Under the pieces are notes generated by a model. That model saw only the letters and a program-made list of their open reading frames with translations. It ran no database searches and was not told the DNA's origin. Below, piece after piece: positions 1-5,045 of a stretch of 5,045 bases of DNA. How positions within the stretch are numbered: position 1 is the first letter of the stretch; every line of letters starts with the position of its first letter. This DNA is from an uncultured Arcobacter sp. Lineage in GTDB: Bacteria; Campylobacterota; Campylobacteria; Campylobacterales; Arcobacteraceae. The position numbers and the translations under genes were made by a program. The stretch is taken from the NCBI GenBank assembly GCA_913054415.1, contig CAJXII010000107.1, positions 1 through 5,045 on the forward strand. Direction: 5' to 3'.

Positions 1-387
1 AAATTGAATTCCAAAATCAAACTTTACCTGCCCATTTTAGCAGTTCGCTTGACAAATGCAATAAAAGCTGCATTTAATGACCCTAGATTTACTCCACTTA
101 CAAAAGATGAATTTGAAAATATAGATATTGAGATATCACTTTTATCTGAAGCAAAAAAGATACAATATAGCAATTTTGAAGATCTAAAATCAAAAATCCA
201 AAAAGGTATAGATGGAGTTATAGTTAAACAAAAAGAGAAACAAGCTACTTTTTTACCACAAGTTTGGGAGCAACTACCTGAGTTTGAAGATTTTTTAGCA
301 CACCTTTTTCATAAAGCATCTATTATACAAATCAATACACCTATAGATGTTTTTGTATATCAAGTTCAAAAGATTACTAAGCAATAG
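1..387 (+). CDS. amrA: AmmeMemoRadiSam system protein A (AMMECR1 domain), 5'-truncated by window edge
   Basis: This is the C-terminal part of an AMMECR1-domain protein; the reading frame is open to the first base of the window. Seen: a segment NAIKAAFNDPRFTPLT about 17 residues into the visible part, followed by IEISLLS, which is the typical 'AAF.DpRF.PLt...ieiSvLs' block. Further on are GIDGVIV and ATFLPQVWEQLP, matching the family's conserved 'G..Gl.l......ATFLPqVweq.p' stretch. Family members run about 170-200 residues, and the N-terminal region with the GCIG motif is absent here. The TTG at position 4 is therefore an internal leucine codon, not the real start. The gene stops 2 nt before the Memo-family gene, so the two are surely cotranscribed. 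Known of the family: AmrA, AmrB and a radical SAM enzyme co-occur widely in bacteria and archaea; the reaction is not established. The family call is secure, the function is not. Confidence 0.9.
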   Translation, partial: KLNSKIKLYLPILAVRLTNAIKAAFNDPRFTPLTKDEFENIDIEISLLSEAKKIQYSNFEDLKSKIQKGIDGVIVKQKEKQATFLPQVWEQLPEFEDFLAHLFHKASIIQINTPIDVFVYQVQKITKQ

Positions 388-389
388 TT

Positions 390-1190
390 ATGACTCAAAG
401 ACCACTTGCAGTTCAAGGGCAATTTTACCCAAAATCAAAAGATGAACTTTTAAAATATTTTGATCATTTTAATAATATCTTGCAACAAAATCATATTAAT
501 ATCGATACAAATATTACAAATCCTAAAGCTATTATAGTTCCACATGCTGGATATATTTATAGTGGATTTACTGCCAATATTGCTTATAGATATATACCAA
601 AAAATATAAAAAATATTATAATTATAGGTCCTTCACACAAAGTTGTATTTGAAGGTATTAGTATAGCTTTATATGATAGTTACCCTTGTGTTTTATCGGA
701 TGCAACTATAAATATAAGCTTATCAAAAGAGCTTTATGATAGATATGATTTTATCAACTTCTACTCTCAAGCCCACCATGAACACTCAACAGAGGTGCAA
801 ATACCTTTTATCCAATATTATGCACCTAATGTGCAAATAGTAGAGATGGTTTATGGTAGATTAGATGATAAAAAACTTTATGATGTTATAAAATATCTTT
901 TAGAAGATGATGATAATTTTATAGTAATTAGCACAGATTTAAGCCATTTTCATAATCTTGAAAAAGCTAAAAAACTAGATAATATTTGTTTAAAAGCTAT
1001 TTTACAAAAAGATATAGATTTATTGGATAAAGGATGCGAAGCTTGTGGAATGCTAGGAATCAAAGCACTTGTAAGATATCAAGCTTTAAATAATACCAAT
1101 ATAAAACTTTTAGATTATCGCACAAGTGCAGATATAAGTGGCGATAAAAGTAGTGTTGTTGGATATTGTTCATTTGTAATGACAATTTAG
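390..1190 (+). CDS. amrB: AmmeMemoRadiSam system protein B (Memo family)
   Basis: A complete 266-residue Memo-family protein, close to the usual bacterial length, probably cytoplasmic. The start is secure: the opening RPLAVQGQFYP matches the family N-terminus, and the ATG lies 2 nt after the amrA stop, which suggests translational coupling since no strong ribosome site is visible. Conserved blocks in order are VPHAGYIYSG (50-59), GPSHKV (80-85), HHEHSTEVQIPF (129-140), STDLSHF (181-187) and EACG (217-220). By comparison with human MEMO1, whose metal site uses two His and one Cys, H52, H83 and C219 are the likely equivalents; the fold is related to extradiol dioxygenases. Unusual: a second cysteine, C216, precedes the expected one, giving a CxxC pair. 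The family's role in bacteria is unsettled. It presumably works with AmrA and a radical SAM enzyme that is not in this window. Confidence 0.94.
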   Translation: MTQRPLAVQGQFYPKSKDELLKYFDHFNNILQQNHINIDTNITNPKAIIVPHAGYIYSGFTANIAYRYIPKNIKNIIIIGPSHKVVFEGISIALYDSYPCVLSDATINISLSKELYDRYDFINFYSQAHHEHSTEVQIPFIQYYAPNVQIVEMVYGRLDDKKLYDVIKYLLEDDDNFIVISTDLSHFHNLEKAKKLDNICLKAILQKDIDLLDKGCEACGMLGIKALVRYQALNNTNIKLLDYRTSADISGDKSSVVGYCSFVMTI

Positions 1191-1209
1191 AAAAAAAGCA
1201 ATAATTAGA

Positions 1210-1215
1210 TATAAT
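1210..1215 (+). promoter_or_regulatory. Probable -10 box (TATAAT) for the elyC-like/znuCB/cvfB unit
   Basis: A perfect TATAAT sits in the 51-nt gap between amrB and the TTG-started gene, about 32 nt before that start, so transcription would begin near 1221-1223 with a leader of about 20 nt. There is no -35 hexamer at normal spacing: ATGACA at 1179-1184 is about 25 nt away, which is too far. Housekeeping promoters in Campylobacterota commonly rely on the -10 box with AT-rich upstream sequence, which fits here. Read-through from amrB is not excluded, as no terminator is visible in the gap. Confidence 0.6.
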
Positions 1216-1229
1216 GCCTAAAATTACAT

Positions 1230-1236
1230 AAGAGAG
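1230..1236 (+). promoter_or_regulatory. Ribosome binding site deciding the TTG start at 1242
   Basis: AAGAGAG lies 5 nt before a TTG codon. The frame is closed upstream by an in-frame TAA at 1212-1214, and no ATG or GTG occurs between that stop and the TTG. The next in-frame ATG is 15 codons inside and would remove the start of the first membrane helix, so TTG is the likely start. Confidence 0.65.
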
Positions 1237-1241
1237 AAAAA

Positions 1242-1967
1242 TTGAGTTTCGCATTTATAGCTAAAAAGATAGTTTCTGCTTTTGTTATGCCGTTATCTAT
1301 TGGATTGGTCTTACTTATTGTTGCTATTTTTTATCTTTATGCAAATAATATTAAAAAAGCAAAAAAATATCTGATTTTAGGATTGGTTTGGATAGGATTG
1401 GTATCTTATGTGCCATTTGCAAACTATTTGATCAAACCACTTGAAACAGCATATCCAAAACTTACTGTTATACCTACAGATGTAAAATATATAGTATTTT
1501 TAGGTGGCGATAGACAAAATAGAGGTTGGGAAGTTTTAAGGTTATATCATAATATTCAAGATTGTAAAATTATCACTTCAGGATATGCAGGTCGTGGAAA
1601 AATTGCAGGGGCTATAAAAACAGCAAACTTACTACAAAGTGTAGGGATACCAAAAGATGATATTTTAGTATATCCTAAACCACAAGATACAAAACAAGAA
1701 GCATTAAATATTAAAAAGATATTACAAAATAAACCTTTTATACTTGTTACATCAGCATATCATATGCCAAGAGCTATGATGATTTTTAGATCAATAGGAT
1801 TAGATCCTATTGCAGCACCCACAGATTATAAGATACGATCAAGTGATAAGTATAGTTCATTGCCAGATGGATATGCTTTAAAAAGAACAGAACGGGCATG
1901 GCATGAATATTTGGGTATAATATGGTTTAAATTAAAGGAAATGGTAAATAATGATACTTCAGATTAA
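1242..1967 (+). CDS. YdcF/ElyC-family (DUF218) inner-membrane protein
   Basis: A 241-residue protein with two N-terminal hydrophobic segments (about 11-34 and 42-60) followed by a DUF218 domain (about 80-230). This layout is that of ElyC-type members, which anchor the domain to the inner membrane. Motifs seen: YIVFLGGD (83-90), ITSGYAGRG (111-119), DTKQEA (149-154), LVTSAYHMPRAM (168-179) and the C-terminal WHEYLGIIWFKL (220-231). These are the blocks that define the family. E. coli ElyC is linked to peptidoglycan and envelope biogenesis through lipid carrier metabolism, but the enzymatic activity of the domain is unproven, so the role here is inferred. The start is TTG, supported by the preceding ribosome site and promoter. 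It is the first gene of an overlapping four-gene cluster: its last 17 nt overlap the ABC ATPase gene. Family assignment is firm; ElyC orthology is likely but not certain. Confidence 0.9.
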   Translation: MSFAFIAKKIVSAFVMPLSIGLVLLIVAIFYLYANNIKKAKKYLILGLVWIGLVSYVPFANYLIKPLETAYPKLTVIPTDVKYIVFLGGDRQNRGWEVLRLYHNIQDCKIITSGYAGRGKIAGAIKTANLLQSVGIPKDDILVYPKPQDTKQEALNIKKILQNKPFILVTSAYHMPRAMMIFRSIGLDPIAAPTDYKIRSSDKYSSLPDGYALKRTERAWHEYLGIIWFKLKEMVNNDTSD

Positions 1968-2727
1968 AGATTTGAGTTTTAAATATCAAGATATAAATGT
2001 CTTAGAAAATATAAATCTTACAGTGCAAAAAGATGATTTTTTAGCTATTATTGGTCCAAATGGTGGTGGAAAATCAACTCTACTTAAACTTATTCTTAAT
2101 CTTCTAAAACCAACAAAAGGGCAAATAATCTTAAATAATAAGATTTTAAATCAAACAGATTTAGGATATGTGCCACAAAATACAAATCTTAATCTTGGTT
2201 TTCCTATTACAGCACTTGAGGTTGTTTTGATGGGGCATTTTGAAAAAAATCCACACAATCACAAAGAGAATTGGCTTAAAAAATATTTTAATATAGGATA
2301 TAGCGATTATGAGATATCATGTGCTAAACACTCACTCAAACAAGTAGGTATGGAAGATTTTGCAGATTATAAAATAGGCGATCTTTCAGGTGGACAAAGA
2401 CAAAGAATATTTATAGCACGATCACTTAGTAGTCACCCTAAAGTTTTGCTTTTAGATGAACCTACTGCTAGTATTGATGTCCAAGGGCAAAGGGAGATTT
2501 ATGATCTTCTAAAAGAGTTAAATAAAACTATCACAATTATTGTAGTAAGTCATGATATTTCAGTATTGTTAAATTATGCTTCCAATGTAGCACATATTAA
2601 TAAAAATATAGTATATCACACACTTGATAATGTTGATTATAAAATGGACAACAACCAACATATTTGCGAAGTGGAACTACTACATAGTCTTGAAAAATCT
2701 AATAAATGTGGATGTGATCATGATTGA
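1951..2727 (+). CDS. znuC: Metal ABC importer ATPase (ZnuC/MntB-like)
   Basis: The cytoplasmic ATPase subunit of a zinc/manganese/iron-type ABC importer, 258 residues. All nucleotide-binding motifs are intact: Walker A GPNGGGKST (35-43), Q-loop glutamine near 76 (YVPQN), signature LSGGQRQR (145-152), Walker B VLLLDE with catalytic E170, D-loop ASID (173-176) and switch H201. GPNGGGKST and the FPITALEVVLMG block are typical of the ZnuC branch. The C-terminus is notable: H237, C239, H245, then KCGCDHD at the very end give a Cys/His-rich tail that could bind metal. The start is ATG with AAAGGA about 11 nt upstream, inside the preceding gene (17-nt overlap). The permease gene begins in the last 8 nt of this one. 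The transported metal cannot be read from this subunit, so the symbol reflects homology only. No binding protein is present in the window. Confidence 0.93.
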   Translation: MILQIKDLSFKYQDINVLENINLTVQKDDFLAIIGPNGGGKSTLLKLILNLLKPTKGQIILNNKILNQTDLGYVPQNTNLNLGFPITALEVVLMGHFEKNPHNHKENWLKKYFNIGYSDYEISCAKHSLKQVGMEDFADYKIGDLSGGQRQRIFIARSLSSHPKVLLLDEPTASIDVQGQREIYDLLKELNKTITIIVVSHDISVLLNYASNVAHINKNIVYHTLDNVDYKMDNNQHICEVELLHSLEKSNKCGCDHD

Positions 2728-3514
2728 TATATTATCTTTAACTTTTATGCAAAATGCTATATTAGCTGGGATCTTGATATCGATTAGTGCTGGTATTATT
2801 GGAACATTAATTGTGACAAATAAAATATCATTTTTAGCAGGTGGTATTGCTCATAGTAGTTATGGAGGTATTGGTATAGCTTTGTATCTAGGGATTCCTG
2901 TTTTATTTGGTGCTACAGTTTTTGCAGTTATAACCGCTATAGCAATAGCATATCTTACTATTTATGATAGAAAAAGAATAGATGCCGTCATAGGTATAAT
3001 GTGGTCTGCTGGTATGGCAATAGGGATTATTTTTGTAGATTTAACTCCTGGATACAATGTCAATCTTATGAGTTTTTTGTTTGGATCTATTTTGGCAGTA
3101 TCATATACAGATATTTTATATATGGTGATACTAGATATTGTTATAGTAGTTTTAGTTACATATTATTATAAAGAGTTTTTAACTATATCTTATGATAGTG
3201 AATTTGCACTATTAAAAGGGATAAATGTAAAACTTTTCTATACTCTTATGTTAATATTAGCGGCACTTACAGTAGTAGCTGCTATTCAGGTTGTGGGATT
3301 GATTTTAGTTATAGCACTTTTAACAATCCCTACATTTATAAGTGAAAAATTTGTCAAATCATTATCCCAACTGATGATATATAGTATTATACTATCTATA
3401 TGTTTTACACTTACAGGACTATTTTTATCATATTTTTATGATCTAAGTAGTGGAGCTTCGATAATCATAGTAGCAATAGTTGGATTAGTAATATCAAAGG
3501 TGATAAAAAAATAA
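2720..3514 (+). CDS. znuB: Metal ABC importer permease (ZnuB/ABC-3 family)
   Basis: The membrane subunit partnering the preceding ATPase: 264 residues, close to E. coli ZnuB (about 261), and hydrophobic nearly throughout with roughly eight helices. Conserved family stretches are FLAGGIAHSSYGGIG (38-52), IGIMWSAGMAIGI (91-103), GLILVIALLTIPT (193-205) and LSYFYDLSSGAS (237-248). Start choice: the frame is open to an earlier ATG at 2624, but that would add 32 residues with no family counterpart and overlap the ATPase gene by about 100 nt. The ATG at 2720 gives MIDILSLTFMQNAILAG, the expected N-terminus, and an 8-nt overlap (ATGATTGA) typical of coupled translation. The stop shares one base with the next start. 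Substrate is probably Zn or Mn; which one is not determinable here. Confidence 0.93.
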   Translation: MIDILSLTFMQNAILAGILISISAGIIGTLIVTNKISFLAGGIAHSSYGGIGIALYLGIPVLFGATVFAVITAIAIAYLTIYDRKRIDAVIGIMWSAGMAIGIIFVDLTPGYNVNLMSFLFGSILAVSYTDILYMVILDIVIVVLVTYYYKEFLTISYDSEFALLKGINVKLFYTLMLILAALTVVAAIQVVGLILVIALLTIPTFISEKFVKSLSQLMIYSIILSICFTLTGLFLSYFYDLSSGASIIIVAIVGLVISKVIKK

Positions 3515-4380
3515 TGTTAAATATAAATGAACATATAGAAATAGGAAAAATTAATAGATTAAAAGTTTTAAGAGTAACTCAACCAGGGCTTTATCTTGAG
3601 GCATTGGATCAAGAGGTGGTGCTGTTGCCAAATATATATATCACTTCATCTATGCAAGTTGATAGTGTTGTAGAGGTTTTTATCTATACAGATAGTGAAG
3701 ATAGAATTGTAGCTACTACATTGACTCCAAAAGCGATGTTGGATCAATTTGCAGTTTTGGAAGTAGTAGATATAGCACCTTTTGGAGCTTTTTTAGATAT
3801 AGGTTTACCAAAAGATCTGTTTGTTCCTAAAAACAAACAAAAATCACCTTTTAAAATAGGTGAAAAAAGATTGATCAAAGTTGTAGAAGATACTCAAACA
3901 AATAGATTAATAGGGATACAAAAGTTCTCACAATATTTAAGTAAAAATACAAATGAATTAAAACCAAATCAAAAAGTAGAGATATTGGTATATGCAAAAA
4001 CTCCTTTAGGATACAAAGTTATCATAGATAGTTTATATGAAGGGATGATCTTTAAAAATGAGATTTTTGAGGATATAAATATAGGGGATAAAAAAATAGC
4101 TTATATTAAACAAATCAGACCTGATAAAAAAGTAGATATATCACTCCAACCAATAGGCAAAGCTGACAATCAAGATTTTTATATAGCAAAAATTTTAGAT
4201 ACTATAAAAGCCAATGGCAATCAAATCAATATCACTACAAAAAGTGATCCCCAAGAGATACAAGATAAGTTTGGACTAAGTAAAAAGATTTTTAAATCTA
4301 CTGTAAATAGTCTTATAAAAGAGGGTAAATTAGAGTTAAAAGATAATCAACTAATTTTATCTAATTCATTCTTGAGATAG
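3514..4380 (+). CDS. cvfB: CvfB/YitL-type S1 RNA-binding protein
   Basis: A 288-residue cytoplasmic protein with the CvfB layout: three S1-like OB-fold units (about 8-70, 77-140 and 150-212) and a C-terminal winged-helix-like domain (about 222-284). The second S1 unit is clearest, with VLEVVDIAPFGAFLDIG then LFVP (81-105). The last domain carries KFGLSKKIFKSTVNSLIKEG (252-271), matching the conserved 'f.lSKk.FKkalg.LyK.g.i' region of the family. S. aureus CvfB binds RNA and affects virulence gene expression; B. subtilis YitL is a homologue. No catalytic role is known. The ATG shares one base with the permease stop (TAATG), with AAAGGTG about 11 nt upstream, so it is cotranslated with the importer. 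Its 3' end overlaps the convergent minus-strand gene by 15 nt. A link to metal uptake is suggested only by position. Confidence 0.85.
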   Translation: MLNINEHIEIGKINRLKVLRVTQPGLYLEALDQEVVLLPNIYITSSMQVDSVVEVFIYTDSEDRIVATTLTPKAMLDQFAVLEVVDIAPFGAFLDIGLPKDLFVPKNKQKSPFKIGEKRLIKVVEDTQTNRLIGIQKFSQYLSKNTNELKPNQKVEILVYAKTPLGYKVIIDSLYEGMIFKNEIFEDINIGDKKIAYIKQIRPDKKVDISLQPIGKADNQDFYIAKILDTIKANGNQINITTKSDPQEIQDKFGLSKKIFKSTVNSLIKEGKLELKDNQLILSNSFLR

Positions 4381-4857
4381 TTTATCCAATATAAAGGCTT
4401 CTAAGTCTTGTTTGTGGATCTCTTGTTTTTGAGCTTCTTCAAAAATAGTATTTATTTGTTGATTAAATTCATCATAAGGGAAATATGGAAAATGTAATTT
4501 CCAAGCTTGTTTTATCCTAATTTTAGCAACACCATCTCTTGTCCACTCTTTAAAAAAACTAAATATTCCAAATAACCATGCTGTTAAAAATATAGCTAAT
4601 AAAATAGCAAAATGACAATTTAATTTCTCTATATATGTATGTGTTGCAAATAAAACAGGTATGATAAAAATATGTGCTAATAATAGAAAAACTAAATATG
4701 CTCTAAGAAGTTTTATCCTAAATCCAAGTTTATTTCCATCTAATTTCATCCCTTCATTAAAGAGTTGATTTGCTTCTAGTAACTCTACAAGTTTTACAGG
4801 TTGTTTTGATATAGCATAAATATATTTAACGATGGTATCTCTTAAGTTATCGATCAT
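4366..4857 (-). CDS. Uncharacterised two-helix membrane protein
   Basis: A 163-residue protein that I do not recognise as a named family. Two hydrophobic stretches (about 51-72 and 81-102) look like a membrane hairpin joined by a short loop (THTYIEKLNCH). A basic stretch follows (KEWTRDGVAKIRIKQAWK), then LHFPYFPYDEF (121-131) and a charged, probably helical C-terminal tail. There is no signal peptide; both tails are likely cytoplasmic by the positive-inside rule. The N-terminal 50 residues are amphipathic and largely helical-looking. The start is supported by GGAG 9 nt upstream on the minus strand. Being convergent with cvfB and the first gene after the right-hand intergenic region, it is probably a single-gene unit. 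Base composition resembles the neighbours, with no sign of transfer. It is a credible gene on length, ribosome site and ordered membrane topology, but its function is unknown. Confidence 0.78.
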   Translation of the reverse strand: MIDNLRDTIVKYIYAISKQPVKLVELLEANQLFNEGMKLDGNKLGFRIKLLRAYLVFLLLAHIFIIPVLFATHTYIEKLNCHFAILLAIFLTAWLFGIFSFFKEWTRDGVAKIRIKQAWKLHFPYFPYDEFNQQINTIFEEAQKQEIHKQDLEAFILDKLSQE

Positions 4858-4891
4858 CTGTTATAGCTCCACATATAAAATTTAATATTTC

Positions 4892-4897
4892 ATTGTA
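4892..4897 (-). promoter_or_regulatory. Possible -10 box (TACAAT) for the minus-strand membrane-protein gene
   Basis: Read on the minus strand, TATGATACAATG contains TACAAT, one base from consensus, about 34 nt upstream of the ATG at 4857. It is preceded by an AT-rich run (TTTTTTAATATATTTA) of the type seen upstream of Campylobacterota promoters. No clear -35 hexamer is present. In such AT-rich sequence a chance match is quite possible. Confidence 0.4.
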
Positions 4898-4948
4898 TCA
4901 TAAATATATTAAAAAATGGTATAAGTTTTTTGTTTAGTGTTTAGATTG

Positions 4949-4985
4949 ATGCTACTATTATCTATTCGTAGAGTAATAATATCAT
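4949..4985. other. Imperfect hairpin with TTCG loop
   Basis: The arm 4949-4964 pairs with 4969-4985 around the loop TTCG (4965-4968). By hand there are 14 base pairs of 16 positions, with two mismatches (C4952/T4982 and C4955/A4979) and one bulged G at 4973. The stem is mostly A-T. No run of T follows on either strand, so it is not a good intrinsic terminator. It lies in a gene-free stretch between a leftward gene and a rightward promoter, so it could be a regulatory or structural element, or chance in AT-rich DNA. Confidence 0.4.
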
Positions 4986-5041
4986 ATTTAATTAACCCTA
5001 ATAAATCCATACCCAATTAGACAACAAGCCAAATTACTCTA
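4969..5041. repeat. 9-bp inverted repeat (TAGAGTAAT / ATTACTCTA) around the right-edge promoter
   Basis: TAGAGTAAT at 4969-4977 is the exact reverse complement of ATTACTCTA at 5033-5041, with 55 nt between. The left arm is inside the hairpin and the right arm overlaps the first two bases of the TATAAT at 5040. Possible paired operator sites or an alternative RNA/DNA fold; a chance match at 9 bp is also possible. Confidence 0.35.
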
Positions 5042-5045
5042 TAAT
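5018..5045 (+). promoter_or_regulatory. Sigma70-like promoter at window edge
   Basis: TAGACA (5018-5023, five of six bases matching TTGACA) and a perfect TATAAT (5040-5045) are separated by 16 nt. This is the best -35/-10 pair in the window. It points rightward out of the window, so the driven gene or RNA is not visible. A good -35 in a genome whose other promoter seems to lack one may indicate a strongly expressed product, possibly a stable RNA; that is a guess. Confidence 0.5.

Larger units (their letters stand above)
4858..5045. other. Right-edge intergenic region without a convincing gene
   Basis: No reading frame here has family resemblance or a ribosome site on either strand. It separates the leftward membrane-protein gene from whatever starts beyond the window. 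Its content is limited to the leftward -10 candidate, the TTCG hairpin, the inverted repeat and the rightward promoter listed separately. Confidence 0.6.

Noticed and set aside
4..6. TTG as the real start of the first gene
   Set aside because: The visible protein lacks the N-terminal part of the AMMECR1 domain, so the true start lies before the window.
1204..1215. Near-palindrome ATTAGATATAAT as a Fur/Zur operator
   Set aside because: It matches its own complement at 10 of 12 bases, but it is pure AT except one G, coincides with the -10 box and does not resemble a full Fur or Zur box. Expected by chance in this composition.
1060..1254. Minus-strand frame of 64 codons
   Set aside because: It lies almost wholly antisense to the end of the Memo gene and the following promoter region, with low-complexity Tyr/Leu/His-rich translation and no family resemblance. 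A shadow frame.
4949..4985. Intrinsic terminator
   Set aside because: No T-run follows the stem on either strand, and no transcript from a visible gene should end there.
4949..5020. 23-codon plus-strand small reading frame starting at ATG 4949
   Set aside because: No ribosome site, overlaps the hairpin, ends before the rightward promoter, and no recognisable product.
4940..5045. tRNA or other known structured RNA in the right-edge spacer
   Set aside because: No cloverleaf-compatible arms, no GTTCRA-like T-loop, and no recognisable RNA family motif.
1..5045. CRISPR array, insertion sequence, prophage or defence system
   Set aside because: No regularly spaced repeats, transposase or integrase signatures, or known defence domains; base composition is even throughout.

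Overview
The window is AT-rich, densely coding bacterial chromosome. Codon use, tight gene packing, a TATAAT-type promoter without a convincing -35 box, and the gene families present all suggest a Campylobacterota (epsilonproteobacterial) genome, perhaps a free-living Sulfurimonas/Sulfurovum/Arcobacter-like lineage. That placement is inference from style; no taxonomic marker is present. Everything looks like ordinary chromosome: there are no transposases, integrases, CRISPR arrays, tRNAs or rRNAs.

Left end (1-1190): two genes of the AmmeMemoRadiSam set. The first (amrA, AMMECR1 domain) is cut by the window edge. The second (amrB, Memo family) is complete and starts 2 nt after amrA stops. The third partner of the set, the radical SAM enzyme AmrS, is not in the window and could lie upstream. 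The biochemical job of the set is poorly defined.

Middle (about 1200-4380): a plus-strand cluster that looks like one transcription unit. A promoter in the 51-nt gap after amrB leads into a TTG-started ElyC/YdcF-type (DUF218) inner-membrane protein. Then come the ATPase and permease of a ZnuCB-type metal ABC importer and a CvfB/YitL-type S1-domain RNA-binding protein. Every junction overlaps (17 nt, 8 nt, 1 nt), so translational coupling is likely. The importer lacks its periplasmic binding protein in this window. The ATPase ends in a Cys/His-rich tail that could bind the transported metal.

Right end (4366-5045): a minus-strand gene for an uncharacterised two-helix membrane protein converges on cvfB with a 15-nt tail overlap. 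Upstream of it, positions 4858-5045 hold no convincing gene. They contain a probable minus-strand promoter, an imperfect hairpin with a TTCG loop, and a good sigma70-like promoter pointing out of the window, whose -10 box overlaps one arm of a 9-bp inverted repeat.

I found no clear new system. The parts most worth a second look are the amr pair, the metal-importer ATPase tail, the envelope/metal/RNA-binding operon arrangement, and the structured intergenic region at the right edge.
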